Program-made: the position numbers and the translations under genes
Notes under the pieces: model-generated
Database searches by the model: none
What the model was told of the DNA's origin: nothing
Seen by the model: only the letters and a program-made list of their open reading frames with translations
Part shown: positions 22,872-34,225 of the stretch, in pieces
Layout of the letters: every line of letters starts with the position of its first letter
Numbering within the stretch: the stretch's first letter is position 1
Assembly: GCA_019096195.1 (NCBI GenBank)
Contig: JAGTXK010000275.1
Span: 248,001 to 312,000, forward strand
Direction: 5' to 3'
DNA: 64,000 bases
DNA from: Boletus sp. NGJ
Taxonomy: Eukaryota > Basidiomycota > Agaricomycetes > Boletales > Boletaceae

Positions 22872-23489
22872 TTCCTGGTCCTTCTGCTGCATTCATATTC
22901 TTCTCCATTTCTCCATTCCTTTTTTTTTCTGACTGAAACGCATTTGTACCACTACCCCACACACTGACACTTCATCTCCGGATCACACTTAGACCACCGT
23001 CACACTAAGTTATTTCATATCTATCCATCATTTCAGGCATTGCATGTATTAGCCAATTGGCCTCGTATCGCAAATCTTTGTGTATGTTACCTTTTCCACC
23101 TTACAATAGCGGTACTTGAATCAGACCGAGATTTGGATCGTTCTACCATGGTTGTGACCTTTCAAGCTTCAGCGTCCCAGGCCTTCAGGACTCAGGAGTA
23201 GACTGTAATGACAGTGGCACGAGTCCAGGTGGGCCTTAGACTCTATTCAAAGTACTTGAAAGTGACACTTGTTTTTACACAAAAGGAATAACTTGGCTGC
23301 CAAACGCGCTCGACCGTGTCGGTATCTAAAGGGTAGGAGGCCGACTTAACGCAACGAAACGGACGCAAAACGGAGGCCCCAGCCCCTGCCGAAAGGGCTT
23401 AGCTGACACCATTACTCGAATATAAAACATGGACACCAGGCTTCAGGCTTCTGGGTCTCCCTGAGTTCCTTCCTCAGGCTGTAATTTCC

Positions 23490-25407
23490 ATGATTCCCGT
23501 CGGGTGTCTGCTCAACCACTCATTCGCTTGTACGCTTCACTGGTCATGCACTGCACTTTCACGGCCTGGCTGATCACATTCTGTGAGATAGGTTTCCATG
23601 TGTCGCAACCGGCTTCCCTTACCATCACGAAAGCGGGGCTACTACCCGCTGCGGCAGCTCACGGTGTTGGACAAATATTGCTCGTAAGTCGTTTGCGCTA
23701 CTCGGCGAAAAAACGAGATCACTCAACGGAACAAAAGAACATCACAATCCCGATTCTCATGTTCTCCCGGATCGTTCCGGTCTTTAGTTTTGCCAACATC
23801 GGCGCACTTGGTAAGACAGCGCTTGTTTCCGAATCATAGCAGTTACCACTGCAATTCTCTCCAGGTCCTCTCGTCTTCGTCCCACTGTTGTACAAAGCGA
23901 TCGGCATCGCGATATCGTAGATCATCAAACACTGGAGTATTTTGGGTTCCACACTGGTTTCGATATGGAATCCTGGTCGCTGGCGGATGGGGTAATATTG
24001 GCGACATTCGTGAGTCTAGGATCATCATCCCACGTACATCCTTGCCGATGATCTATCTATCTCGATGTCAATAGCGATTGTCGTCGTCATGAGCCTCATG
24101 GCTAGCATCACTGCTAAGTACTTAGCTCGGTATGGCATTATATGTGAATACATAGCTAAGATTTCATTTTTGTACTGGTATATAATATTATGTAACATCA
24201 TGTAAGCCATATCATGCTTTGACAAGGCCAGTGATGCTACCGCTCCATTCAATGGCACATCGGATCAAAACTTGGCAGCTGCCTACATAGCCGTCTTCAC
24301 GCTCGTGTTCTTTGTATGTTTGCATCATGTCTGTTCTCATTCTACATGACGGACCATTATCCACAAGATTACCCTCTTTCCACTCGGAGGTGCCAATTGG
24401 GTGGCAATGGATTTCCAGGGACCGGACGTTGTCGACGAGGACGTACAGGAGCGGTTCACAACCAACGGTGCGGCGATCGAGCAGTTTGTCATCTCGTTAG
24501 AGGAACTTTTCCATCTCAGAAGACCTCAAGCCGTGAAGAGTAACTACGATGACGAGAAGGTAGTAGCTCCGTCAGAGTTGCCAATTCCGTCGTTTGATCA
24601 GGACGATGAGCCCCCTTCGCCGGGTACGACGATTGATCCAACACACCACCGAAGTGGTAGAGACGAACTTGAAAAGCGAACCCGCTGTTCCTCTTCGCCA
24701 CCGTCTCACTCGATTTGTTTTCAGCTTCGTTCAAACGCTAATTATGCCTTGTTCCTTTCGGCATTTCTCATATCTCTTGTTCCCATTCTCAAAGCATTAT
24801 TCGTCCCCGGCGATGTGCCTGGAGTTAACATGCCACCGGTGCCAGACGGTCAACCCCCGCTTGCCATCATATTAAACACAGCGACATTCATCGGGAATGC
24901 TTCAGTGCCATTGGGATTAATGAACCTTGGCTCGGCGTTAGCGAGACTGGAGGTTCCTGGTGGACGTCTTCGTCCCCTTTCATTCGGGCCTGTGGGTGCA
25001 TTAGCCATGGGCGGATGGTCGTGATGCCCCATCCTTGGCGTACTCATTACCCAGGGATTGACCCAAGTGGGGTTGTTGGACGCCAACGACCATGTCCTAC
25101 TAGTACGATTCGTGTGCATGTACATCATCTTGTTGCGTGCTTCATTACACAAGTTCATGTAAACGACATCGTGCAGCTTCCTGTCCTGTTTACCATCGGC
25201 GACGACCCAAGTAAGCAATCTCGGTCGGTACGGCCCTTCGTCACGATGTTCGACACCTCTTGTTTTTGCTAGGTTTTCTTGACGCAAATCCATTCTGGAA
25301 CGGGCAAAGCGCAACACATCGCGGTGTTCCTTATTCTACAGTATATTCTCATGTTCGTCACGATGACCGCGTTGACGGCGTACACGTTACATTTACTCTT
25401 CGGTTAA
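23490..25407 (+). pseudogene. Auxin efflux carrier family copy D, pseudogene with MITE insertion
   Basis: Start ATG at 23,490 is present, but the first exon has a deletion (GAGCTCATCTGG is missing after CCCGTCGG). Several frameshifts follow: near 23,935 (CACTGGAGTATTTTGG), near 24,640 (GATTGATCCAAC), near 24,670, a deletion at about 24,757, and near 25,010 (AGCCATGGGCGG). A 133-bp MITE sits inside the exon encoding MSLMATAPFNG. The last exon still ends LFG then TAA at 25,405-25,407. The upstream block shared with B and C is present at 23,200-23,490. Confidence 0.88.
24105..24237. mobile_element. 133-bp MITE with GCATCACTG terminal inverted repeats and TA target duplication
   Basis: It begins GCATCACTG and ends CAGTGATGC (a perfect 9-bp TIR), followed inward by further imperfect symmetry. 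TA flanks it on both sides (24,103-24,104 and 24,238-24,239). Carrier copies A (TA at 5,782) and B (TA at 8,968) show the uninterrupted site GGCTACCGCTCC. The TA target and short TIR indicate a Tc1/mariner-pogo class non-autonomous element. Confidence 0.85.
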
Positions 25408-26428
25408 AGTGTGTCTTCCATTGTGGCAGAGGGATTTGTCGATTAGTCAAATGGACTACGTACCAACGCTCGCGGTCTGCAAAAATCATAGATGGACTGC
25501 GTCGCACTACAATATAGACCCGAGCTTGCCAGTGAACGGACAGACGTTTCCGCGTCACTGTACACGAAATGCTCACACGACCGAGTACGAAAACATACTT
25601 TGTGTCGATAAGTACAACCGCACGATTCGATTATCAGCAAACGATGGCGTGCACAGCAAGGACGTTGACTCTCTGGAGGATTCCATGCACCAACTTGACC
25701 AAGTCACGGTGCATGAGAAAGCGTAGTGGTAGAAAAGGCTAGATCGGGTGATGTAATCTTGACATGCGTTTTTGATTTGGCGACACTGTCACAGGCTTCG
25801 ATCGGCTCGGCAACAGTACTTGGTTGACATTGATAGTTTGACGGTGTGCAGTACGACTCTGCGAATATGATGAGGGTGCACCAAAGTCGTTCTCCGAGAG
25901 GAGTTTCGAGTACAACTTGACGCGCCGGCTCTTAAGTTGTTAGTCATGATGTTGCCTTCTCGGCTAAGTGACTCGGGGAAGTTGCAAGGAGTCGGAGGGA
26001 CAGCGGCGCATTATGTACAAGCCGATCTTTGATTCATGAAAGTTCGTCCAAGCGTTCAAATCAGACACTACCGCATTCTTTGCACCGGCGTCCCACCGTG
26101 CCAGTGGGTCGACACAGTAGCAGAAAACCACCTGAAAGTTCTGCTGAGCAATTGTAGATTACCATGGAGCAGGAGGAGAACTGACCGGATACTTTCCAGC
26201 GTCGGCGCCTGAGGCCCAACTTGAAGGTTTGATTCCGTTACCTAAAGACGCTTTAGATTCTATATTGGATTGCTGTGTCAGCATTCATTTGCCCGTCATT
26301 CTATTCGGCAGCATTTTTGTCTGGATGGATAAAAGGCTCAACTTGGCGTCGTTTTGCCCCCTTCAACTCGTGTCTCTTTTCTTTCCCCCTTCAAGCGTAT
26401 CCCCCCCACTCCCACCCAAAACATCACC
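25408..26428. other. Spacer between carrier relic D and the acetate transporter
   Basis: The first 200 bp are carrier-unit tail. The remainder has no recognisable gene. The last 90 bp before 26,429 are C/T-rich (runs such as TTTTCTTTCCCCCTTC), as in many strong fungal promoters near transcription starts. Confidence 0.45.
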
Positions 26429-27378
26429 ATGTCTGACGTCGAGAAAGCCAGAACGTCTCAGAATTCTCACTATGACAAGCCAGCCAACTTTGCGCCAAGG
26501 CCAACCAAGATTGCCAACCCCGGTGCCCTGTACGTCCCGCCCATCCTTGCATGCCTCGCGGCGCTTACCCCACCATAGTGGTCTGTTCTCGTTCGCATCA
26601 ACCACGTTCCTTCTTTCCATGTACAATGTAAACGCAAGAGATATCCATACCCCCAACGTCGTCGTCGGCATGGCTTGCTTCTCTGGCGGTCTTGCTCAAT
26701 TCTTGGCGGGAATGTGGGAGTTCCCCCGTGGCAATACCTTTGGGGCTACAGGTGCGTTTCATCCTGACTGTTGCGAGGATACCTATCTCCATCCCATCGT
26801 CCCGTCGTGAGACTATCCCACTTGATTCGGTCACCCGATTCGCATGCAATAAATCACGGGCCTTTTTTTTTATATTATCCGTTTTGGATATGTCATCGCT
26901 ATTTCATATTTGGCTAACGCTCATGCAGCGTTCACTTCTTACGGAGCCTTTTGGATGTCATATGCAACCATCTTGATTCCTGGGAGCGGTGTGGTCTCGG
27001 CATATACCTCTACGGAAGAGTTTTCGCAAGCAATCGGCCTCTACTTGATCACATGGTTTATCCTGACCTTCATGTTCCTGTGAGTCTTTCTGCAATGCCC
27101 ATTTATCCGAGAACGTGACCCTGAAACTGCTCTACAGCCTCGGTGCACTTCGTCGTAACATTGCCTTTATGGCGCTGCTCTTCTTCCTATGTATCACCTT
27201 CCTTCTCCTTGCGATCGGCGCATGGTCCGGAACAGCTTCACTGAACAAGGCTGGTGGTGGATTCGGTATCCTGACGGCATGGATCGCATACTATTGCGCT
27301 CTCAGTGATCTGCTTGTCAAGGGTGAGAGCTGGTTCACCCTCCCGTTGGGTACCATCAAGCAGGAGCGTGTGGATTAA
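26429..27378 (+). CDS. GPR1/FUN34/SatP-type acetate transporter (Ato family)
   Basis: Plasma-membrane acetate/monocarboxylate transporter family with six membrane helices, 221 residues. Exons 26429-26529, 26579-26751, 26929-27079, 27138-27378 sum to 666 nt, and all phases agree. After a hydrophilic N-terminus the family signature appears as ANPGALGLFSFASTTFLLSM; the usual form is NPAPLGL, so the third and fourth positions (G-A) depart from it. Other blocks are GMACFSGGLAQFLAGMWEFP, FGATAFTSYGAFWMSYA, LGALRRNIAFMALLFFLC and a final helix with ILTAWIAYYCALSDLLVKGE. Complete start, stop and length make this an intact gene. No regulatory site beyond the C/T-rich leader was identified. Confidence 0.88.
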
Positions 27379-27716
27379 GATTTATCAATCTCGGTGTGAT
27401 AGATCTTGGTTTACGGTTTGATACTCCGTTGGATGGTGTTTGGTCACCAGACGTCTACTCTCCCTAGTCGTTTTATCAATCAAATGGACAGAATATAGTC
27501 ACCCCTTATTTCCATTCAAAACTCGTTACCAGTATCCATTCCGTGATTCCCATCAGATGTTTGTTTGGTTTCTTCATATCTGCACGGAGAAATTATAGTC
27601 GCTGTTCATTTCTTCATATACCGTGTTACAAGAATGGTTGTGTGTACAACCAAATGTTCAATCATAAAAGTCAACGTAAATATCAATATCATTTGAATTT
27701 GATGGTCACTGAAATA

Positions 27717-30334
27717 AAGTCGACTCTCCTAGAACCCATACCTCACATAACCCATACTCTCCGGTTACCCATACATTTTTGGATTTCCGGATGTTGGTAT
27801 GCAGGGATTTTGTCTCCAAACCCAATACCCCATATCCGTGTCCTCAAACCCCATACATTTACTTACATAATGTGAACTACTTGCCATATTGAGATGTTTT
27901 CATTATATAATCTGTCTCCAAATGGTAGCTATGACCCGAACATCAACTTTTTTTTTCCAAATTCCCATCATCTTCACACCCGCACACCATCAAATTCTCA
28001 CTGTTGGTCATGAAACCTCTTGATCGTCTAAAAAAAGGCTTGGCCATACTTAACAACCAGATTCAGGAAAGGAAGGTGAAGCTCACGGCCAAACTAAAGG
28101 CTGGGAGGTCCATTTCAGAGGCAGATGAAAGAGTGGTTGGATGGCGAGGGCAACTTGGTTGATGAAGAACGTGTTGTAAGGGCATTGGAAAATGTTTCTG
28201 ACTATGAGCAATACATTAAGCAGTTGAGCACAGAAGACAAGGTGATTGTACAAAGACTACAGGACCTTGCACAAGCCCATGGTGGCATTCTGCTGCCAAA
28301 AAAGAGAAAAGCATATAAATTTTAGAATTTAGCCATTTGCAATGTGCTGATTTATTTTGAAATGTAGGCTCTGATGTGGCCCAGGCTGTGCTTGTAAAGA
28401 CAAGCATTCCATCTGCTCGAAAGCTTGTGAAGAAGCCTGTCAAAAAGGAAAATGCAACCCTTGCACAGCAAATTGAAAGCTTAGGTTGGTTTCATGCCAA
28501 TGGCAAAAATCAAAGGAAAACTGCCATGCATTTCAATGACGTCTATCCCTAGTCTCAAGTTGGCACAGCCTCTCATATCTGCATGGCTTAAGGACGAGTC
28601 TAAATGGCAAGTGCAATATGAGGCAAGCACGAGTTCATTCCCATTTGGCCAAGAAATTTCGTCAAACCCAGCATCTCTAAGGTTTCCGAAAATGCAGGAT
28701 CTTTGGATTTCAAAGGCTATGGCTGACAATGCGCTTATCACAGGCAAAGTTCTATGTCAAAAATGGAAGACATTTGCCAACCTCTGTGGTGTGCCTGATG
28801 ATGAGTGCCTTACTTTTAGTGATGGATGGTTGATGAAGCTCAAGCTGCGAAATGGCTTAAAGGAGTTCAAATGACATGGTGAAGCAGCTTCAGCATCCAC
28901 CAAAATTGTGGAAAAGGAGCAGCAGTGCCTCCATGAACTCATTGTAAAGGGTGGATATAAACTCCATGATATCTTCAACAGTGATGAATCTTCTTTGTTT
29001 TATGGGTAAGTTTTTTTCTTTTTTTTCAAAGATCAATTATTTCTGACAATGGACAACAGCATGCCACCTGACTGTGGACTATCTGACAAGCAATCATCTG
29101 GTGTCAAGGGAAAAAAAAATCAACTCACCTATTTGTTCATCATGAATTGTGGATGGATTAAAGAAGCTACCCCCACTTATCATTGAAAAGGCCCAGAAGC
29201 CATGCGCATTCAAGAACAAGACAGGTGCACAGCTTGGTTTCAACTACATGAGCAATGTGAAGGCCTGGATGACATCTGCCATCTACATACAAAGAGTGGT
29301 TGGTTGACTGGGACCAGAAACTCAAGAACAAGAATTGCAAGATCTTACTCTTGCAAGACAATTTTTCAAGTCATGTCATCCCAGAGTCTCTCACAAACAT
29401 TCATGTTGTGAATTTCGAACCAAATCTTACTGCACATATCCAACCCAACAACCAAGGGATCATTCAGTGCTTCAAGGCCAATTACCATGCAAGGTTCATT
29501 CACCATGCCATCGATCAATATGAAGCCAGTGTCACTCCTTCTCAGATTTATGATATTGATCAACTCAAAGCAATGTGCCTTGCTGATGAAGCTTGGAATA
29601 ATGTTGACACAATGACCATCCAAAACCGTTGGTGTAAGGCCAGCTTTCTGCCCAACACTTGTTTGTCATCTGGGTCACACAGCCATGCAGCCCACCCTTC
29701 TTTGTGCATCTCCTCCCTCATCACCACCACTCTTGACACCAACCCCATAACTGAACTGGCAGAAAGGCTTGTCAATACAGCCTTGGATGATTTGGAGGCC
29801 ACCAGTGCACTCCAATGCTCCAACCGTATGGCTGTCACTGAACTCCTCAATCCCACAGCAGAGACTCACAATATTTTTTATGCAAGTGATGAAGACATTT
29901 TCAGGGCCGTGATGGATGCAAAAGTGGCGTGAGAAGGTGGAAAAGGTGGCAGTGATGAAGTTGGCGACGCAAAAGGTGACCTTGATGCTGCTGCTGAACC
30001 AAGCCCGACATGTAGCCAAGCGCTTCAGGCATCCTTGCTCTTAAAGAGGTATATTGCAGACATGGATGACCCAGCTGCATGGAAGCTGGAGGCAATGTTG
30101 GGCTCCTTTGGACACATGACACAAGTTCACAGAATGCAGAGCATGGAGAGCAGAAAAATCACTGATTTTTTTGCTTGTGAATAGTATGTTACAATACATA
30201 CTTTTTGCTAGAATACCTCTACTAGATGCATCATAGTCTATCCACCAATGTTACAATTGTTGCTCGCCACTCTTTCGAAAACCCATACCTTGGGCCCTTT
30301 CCCGATGGGGTATGGGTTATGGGAGAGTCGACTG
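27717..30334 (+). mobile_element. Pogo-type (Tc1/mariner superfamily) DNA transposon, complete ends, dead transposase
   Basis: About 2.6 kb. Left end AAGTCGACTCTCC (27,717) and right end (reverse complement) CAGTCGACTCTCC (30,334) form the TIRs, with TA target duplications at 27,715-27,716 and 30,335-30,336. Subterminal direct repeats of AACCCATAC(C) occur several times at the left (27,730-27,860) and in inverse orientation at the right (30,280-30,322). They look like transposase binding sites. The body encodes a CENP-B/pogo-like transposase that is broken. Confidence 0.88.
28010..30184 (+). pseudogene. Pogo/CENP-B-like transposase (DDE_1), broken
   Basis: N-terminal coiled-coil-like part MKPLDRLKKGLAILNNQIQE shifts frame at about 28,128 (one extra A) into EWLDGEGNLVDEERVVRALE. 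A helix-turn-helix region (QRKTAMHFNDVYP) loses frame at about 28,548 and resumes as SLKLAQPLISAWLKDESKWQ. The CENP-B-like DNA-binding block (LWISKAMADNALITGKVLCQ) ends in a TGA at about 28,872. Further on, the DDE catalytic domain shows NSDESSLFYGMPPD (split by an intron-like gap), LLLQDNFSSHVIPESLTNIH and AHIQPNNQGIIQCFKANYHA. The D of QDN and the D/N of QPN(D)QG are pogo hallmarks; here the latter reads N, so even the third catalytic position appears changed. Confidence 0.82.
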
Positions 30335-30938
30335 TACATTGTTACATTGCTACGATGTTCACAATGGGGCCCCACACAACAAAAATAACCTCACAAGCGC
30401 ATAATTCTGAACGAACCTTGGACGAGCATGCAATAACCCCTGTCTGCGTGGAATAGGTTCACGAGATACACGGTTTCATCCAGATGACCGAGCTTGCGTT
30501 CAGGCATTGGGAGAAAATGAAGGCGAGATCGTTACTCCGACCAGCGCACAAGTGCACAATGGATATATATCTATATCCAGGCGGAACGTGGCACAAGGGA
30601 GTCACACGTGCCTTGGATTGAATTGCCTCGCGTGAGGCAGCCCTTGTGCCATGGTTCGACCAGGTCCCAGTGGCGTTCACCGTTGCCTCTTCACCGTTGC
30701 CTCTTCACTCTGGTGAGATCGCACGGGAGCGAGCGAAGAGATTTGATGGTCCCAAGAGATCAGCAACAGAGGTACGAAGATGATGGAACCGACTCAGTTG
30801 TATACTGTAGTAGACGTTGCTTAGTAGTATCCAAACCGGCACAGACCGAAACTCCGCTTGGTCTCCATTTTGTCCACGCTTGTGTTGATTGTAACGGGCA
30901 GGTCCATTCGAGTGTATCATTTTTTTCTTGTCGCCATC
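30335..30938. other. Spacer upstream of NAP1
   Basis: No recognisable gene. It should hold the NAP1 promoter. A short GTTGCCTCTTCAC direct duplication lies at about 30,684-30,710. Confidence 0.4.
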
Positions 30939-32451
30939 ATGTCTTCCAACTTGCCCATCGCTCATGGCGATATGACCGCACCAACACCACAGAACACCCC
31001 CTTGAATCAAGCGCCGATTGCACTAGGCCTGTCGCGTCCGACCGTCCCCGACATCTCTGAAGATAATGAGCAAGAGGAGGATGGCGAGGGTGGCCTCCCA
31101 CCCGGTGCCCAGACCGCAATGCTTGGATTAGTCCAAAATCGTCTTTCTGATCTCGTCGGCAAGAGCTCTGGATACATCGAAAGTCTACCGGCCGAGGTCA
31201 AAAAGAGCATTGAGGCCTTGAAAGGGGTTCAGGTCAAGCAAAACGAACTGCAGAATCAGTACAAACGCGAGTGCTTGGAGCTCGAAAAGAAAGTACGCGA
31301 TCCCTCCGCCCCCCTAATTTTTCTTTTCTTTTCTTTTTAATCCCTCCTTGTATGCGCGATCAAATTGCTCATTTGTCTCGTCTTATCTTATTAGTACCTC
31401 GAACTTCAAAAGCCTCTCTATGAGCGACGAAATGCAATCATCTCTGGCTCATCTGCGGGCACTGCGGAGGAGGTCGATGCTGGCATTCAGGCATCGCTCA
31501 AGGATAATCCGGATTACACGCCACTCGCCAAGGATGCTCCCAGTGGCCCTGCCGCAATCCCAGAGTTTTGGCTCACAGCCTTGCGTAACCATATTGGCAT
31601 TTCAGACCTTATCACCGAACGCGACGCGGGTGCTCTCAAACACCTCGTTGATATTCGTCTCTCTTACGTCTCCAACGACGAACCTAAGCCCGGCTTCAAG
31701 ATCAGCTTCCATTTCAGCTCAAATGAATACTTTGAGAATCAAGTCTTGGACAAGACGTATCTCTATCAGGAGGAAGTGGGATACGCTGGCGATTTCGTCT
31801 ACGACCGCGCGATCGGTACCGAAATCAAGTGGAGGGAGGACAAGGACTTGACCAAGGAGTTCGAGATCAAAAAGCAGCGGAATAAAAGTTGTTTTTGTTT
31901 TCGCCACTCAACTCGAGCAGTATGCTGATAATCTGACCGATCAGATACGAACCGAACCCGCTTGGTGCGCAAAGCAAAGCCGACTGACTCCTTCTTCAAC
32001 TTCTTTTCCCCTCCCACTCCTCCCTCGGAGGATGAGGACATTGACGAGGAAGACCTCGAGGAACTCGAAGAAAAACTGGAGATGGATTACCAGATCGGTG
32101 AAGATCTGAAGGAGAAGGTGACGATGTCTTGCTTGTCCTCCCGCTTCAGAGCTCATGCAACACAGGTAATCACTCGTGCGATTGACTATTTCACCGGGAA
32201 AGCCCTCGAGTACGATATGTTGGATGACGACGACGAGTTTGATGAACTTGACGAGGACGAGGACGACCAATTCGATGATGATGTATGATTCTCCAGCTCG
32301 TGTGATGTTTGACCCGCAGACCTTAGCTTCGTGATTCTTTCAGGACTCTGACTCTGACAACGAGGCTCCTGCAAGAAGGCGTGGACCTCCCAAGGGTCGT
32401 GGGGGCTCCAGCGCAGGCACTGTGAATCCTGAAGAATGCAAAAACCAGTAG
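30939..32451 (+). CDS. NAP1: Nucleosome assembly protein NAP1
   Basis: Histone H2A-H2B chaperone of 414 residues. Exons 30939-31292, 31395-31887, 31945-32117, 32166-32282, 32344-32451 sum to 1,245 nt with agreeing phases. The N-terminus is acidic and disordered. The long dimerisation helix covers [20 protein letters not shown] and its continuation to [20 protein letters not shown]. The earmuff and core follow: [80 protein letters not shown]. The chain closes with an acidic tail ([20 protein letters not shown]) and a short basic end, [10 protein letters not shown]. All are typical of NAP1. A stray piece of exon 1 lies on the minus strand near 40.0 kb. Confidence 0.93.
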
Positions 32452-32779
32452 ATGGGGTTCAATCTGTCCTGGTAGCTCCAATACCATTCTTTACGATGGC
32501 GCGCGTGTGTGTAACATTTGATCTCTTTTTTTGTTCAAGTAAACTGCATCCCTGTACTGCACAAAAATTTTCCTATCCCTTTTAATTGCGCGACTCTCTC
32601 TCTCTTTTCTGAATGCTGTTCTGTATTATCGTCAATTTTTCTTTCCACCGCGGATGTGCTACCGCGTTACCTAACAATCCGATCCGCGTGTGTGCTCTAC
32701 CTTTTTTTTTTTTTTGACATGTCGAACTGCTGGGTTGTCTTTAATGGGTTTCGAATAGGTGCAATCAGAGTCGCTGGCA

Positions 32780-33370
32780 CGTAGTCTGTCGTAGTCGGAC
32801 TGGTGATTGGCAATTTGACAGGAATGAAGCCCGCGTGCGTGCGTCGTGATAGGCTCGCGTTTCAAAATGGACCGTGGAATGGTACCGATGGGCCAAGATG
32901 TTCGATTGGGTGTACAATACGAGCGACAACTCGAACAAGACTGATAATCTCTCGAGCACCGTAGTGTTGGTAATGATATCTCCCTGATCTTGTTGAAACC
33001 CCTTCTTGAGAAAGAATATCCACGTTCCAAGCGCCCTCGAGAAAATCGCGGTGGGAGAGCACGCTGACGGCCGTCCGGGACGATGTACAAAAAATGCGGC
33101 TCAATGTCGCCGGTGACATGCATCATGCGCGGCAGACTCAATCCCCACATTGTAGCCGCGGGGGAAAGAAGGGCATGTACATATAACTCGATTCGTCGAA
33201 CCGCTGGTCCGCTTTGAGACGTGATGGTAGGCTGGCACGATCGACCCAGCTGTCCTCCTTGATGTCTACTATGAGCACCGGCCGGACGATGAAGAAATTG
33301 CCAACGTCGTGAAAGGGGAATTCGTTGGGGCGACGAAAAAAGGTCGTACGAGAAACTAGGGTCGCCTAAG
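32780..33370 (-). pseudogene. Relic of an unrecognised basidiomycete protein
   Basis: Minus-strand frames together give VGNFFIVRPVLIVDIKEDSW, SLPSRLKADQRFDESSYMYM, MHVTGDIEPHFLYIVPDGRQ, RDFLEGAWNVDILSQEG and GFNKIREI, in this order but in three different frames, with a TGA at about 33,145. The pattern resembles a family of uncharacterised mushroom proteins that I recall only loosely, so no function is given. The frame changes and lack of introns to explain them indicate a relic. Confidence 0.4.
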
Positions 33371-33599
33371 CAAGTATCAGTATGTGAGTAACTTGGTGTA
33401 TGGCAGTTTTCGAGCTGCTGGAGATTTGGCCGACATGCGTCAAAGATCGTTCGCAGGCCAGGTGGTGTCAGTTAGAAATGGCACGCTTGGCTGAGACGAT
33501 GTGAGGTGACCTACAGGTATTAGAATTAAAAGGGGATTTGTTCAAAGTCCGACCTATCCCCATGCCGATCGCCTTGTGTGCGACCTGGATTGATGTTCT

Positions 33600-33985
33600 T
33601 TTTTTTTTCCGTTGAGTGCTCTCGTTTTGAATAGCGCAACTAAACATACTGTGGAATAAGGAACACCGAAGTAGACTTGCGTCAATAAAACCTAGCGAAA
33701 CAAGAGTTGTCGAACATCGTGACGAGGAACCGTAACCGACTGGGATCGCCTACCTGAGTCGTCGCCAATGGTAAACACGATGTCGTTGATTATGAACCTG
33801 TGTAATGAAGAACGCAGCAAGACGACGTACGTTGGCGTCCAACAAACCCCAGTTGGGTTAATCCCTGGGTAACGAGTAGGCGAAGAATGGGCATCGCGAC
33901 CATCCGCCCAAAGGCTAACGCACCCACAGCCTAAATTGGAAGAGAACGAAGACGTCCACCGGGGACCTCCAGTCTCGACATTGAA
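33600..33985 (-). pseudogene. Auxin efflux carrier fragment E
   Basis: Reverse complement of the 3' third of the carrier gene. It starts abruptly at CGAGACTGGAGGTCCCCGG (the ARLEVPGGRLRSL block), runs through the GALAFGRMVAMP, GLTQLGFVGRQ-like and 3' intron regions, and ends in the final exon (GTTTTATTGACGCAAGTCTA). The breakpoint at 33,976 abuts a word repeated elsewhere (see findings). Confidence 0.8.
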
Positions 33986-34150
33986 GCGAGTTTGCGATCA
34001 TGGGCCTAAAGCAACTGAAGGGCTGTGCATGGTTCCTATCACTCGGATGACATGTCGAGAAGCGCATGACCGCGCTTTTGGTTTGGTGACAAGCCTGGGG
34101 TGCATTCGGATGCTTATCCCGAATGCAAACATGTGGCAATGAGGGGAACG

Positions 34151-34157
34151 TATAAAA
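34151..34157 (+). promoter_or_regulatory. TATA box of G1-like gene 1
   Basis: TATAAAA lies 75 bp before the ATG within the word GAGGGGAACGTATAAAACCT. The same word with TATAAAA stands 75 bp before the ATG of G1-like copies 2 (37,672) and 3 (40,948). The surrounding 80 bp are also conserved in all three. Confidence 0.7.
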
Positions 34158-34225
34158 CCTGGAGGTACGTTCTTTTGACACCAGGTTCCCATTCTTTCGA
34201 CCATCCTCCCTCCATTACCTGCATC

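Larger units (their letters stand above)
19927..23255. repeat. Segmental duplication, unit 2
   Basis: Second copy of 13,250-16,480, same strand, near identity. Differences noted: about 65 bp inserted at 20,203-20,268, one extra G near 20,511 inside the DMAC1-like gene, one extra C near 21,147, a 3-bp in-frame gain in the C2H2 gene, and scattered substitutions. Confidence 0.93.

Noticed and set aside
27730-27860. Short spaced ACCCATAC repeats, considered as a CRISPR-like or telomere-like array
   Set aside because: Units are irregularly spaced, sit at the end of a pogo element and recur inverted at its other end, so they are subterminal transposon repeats.
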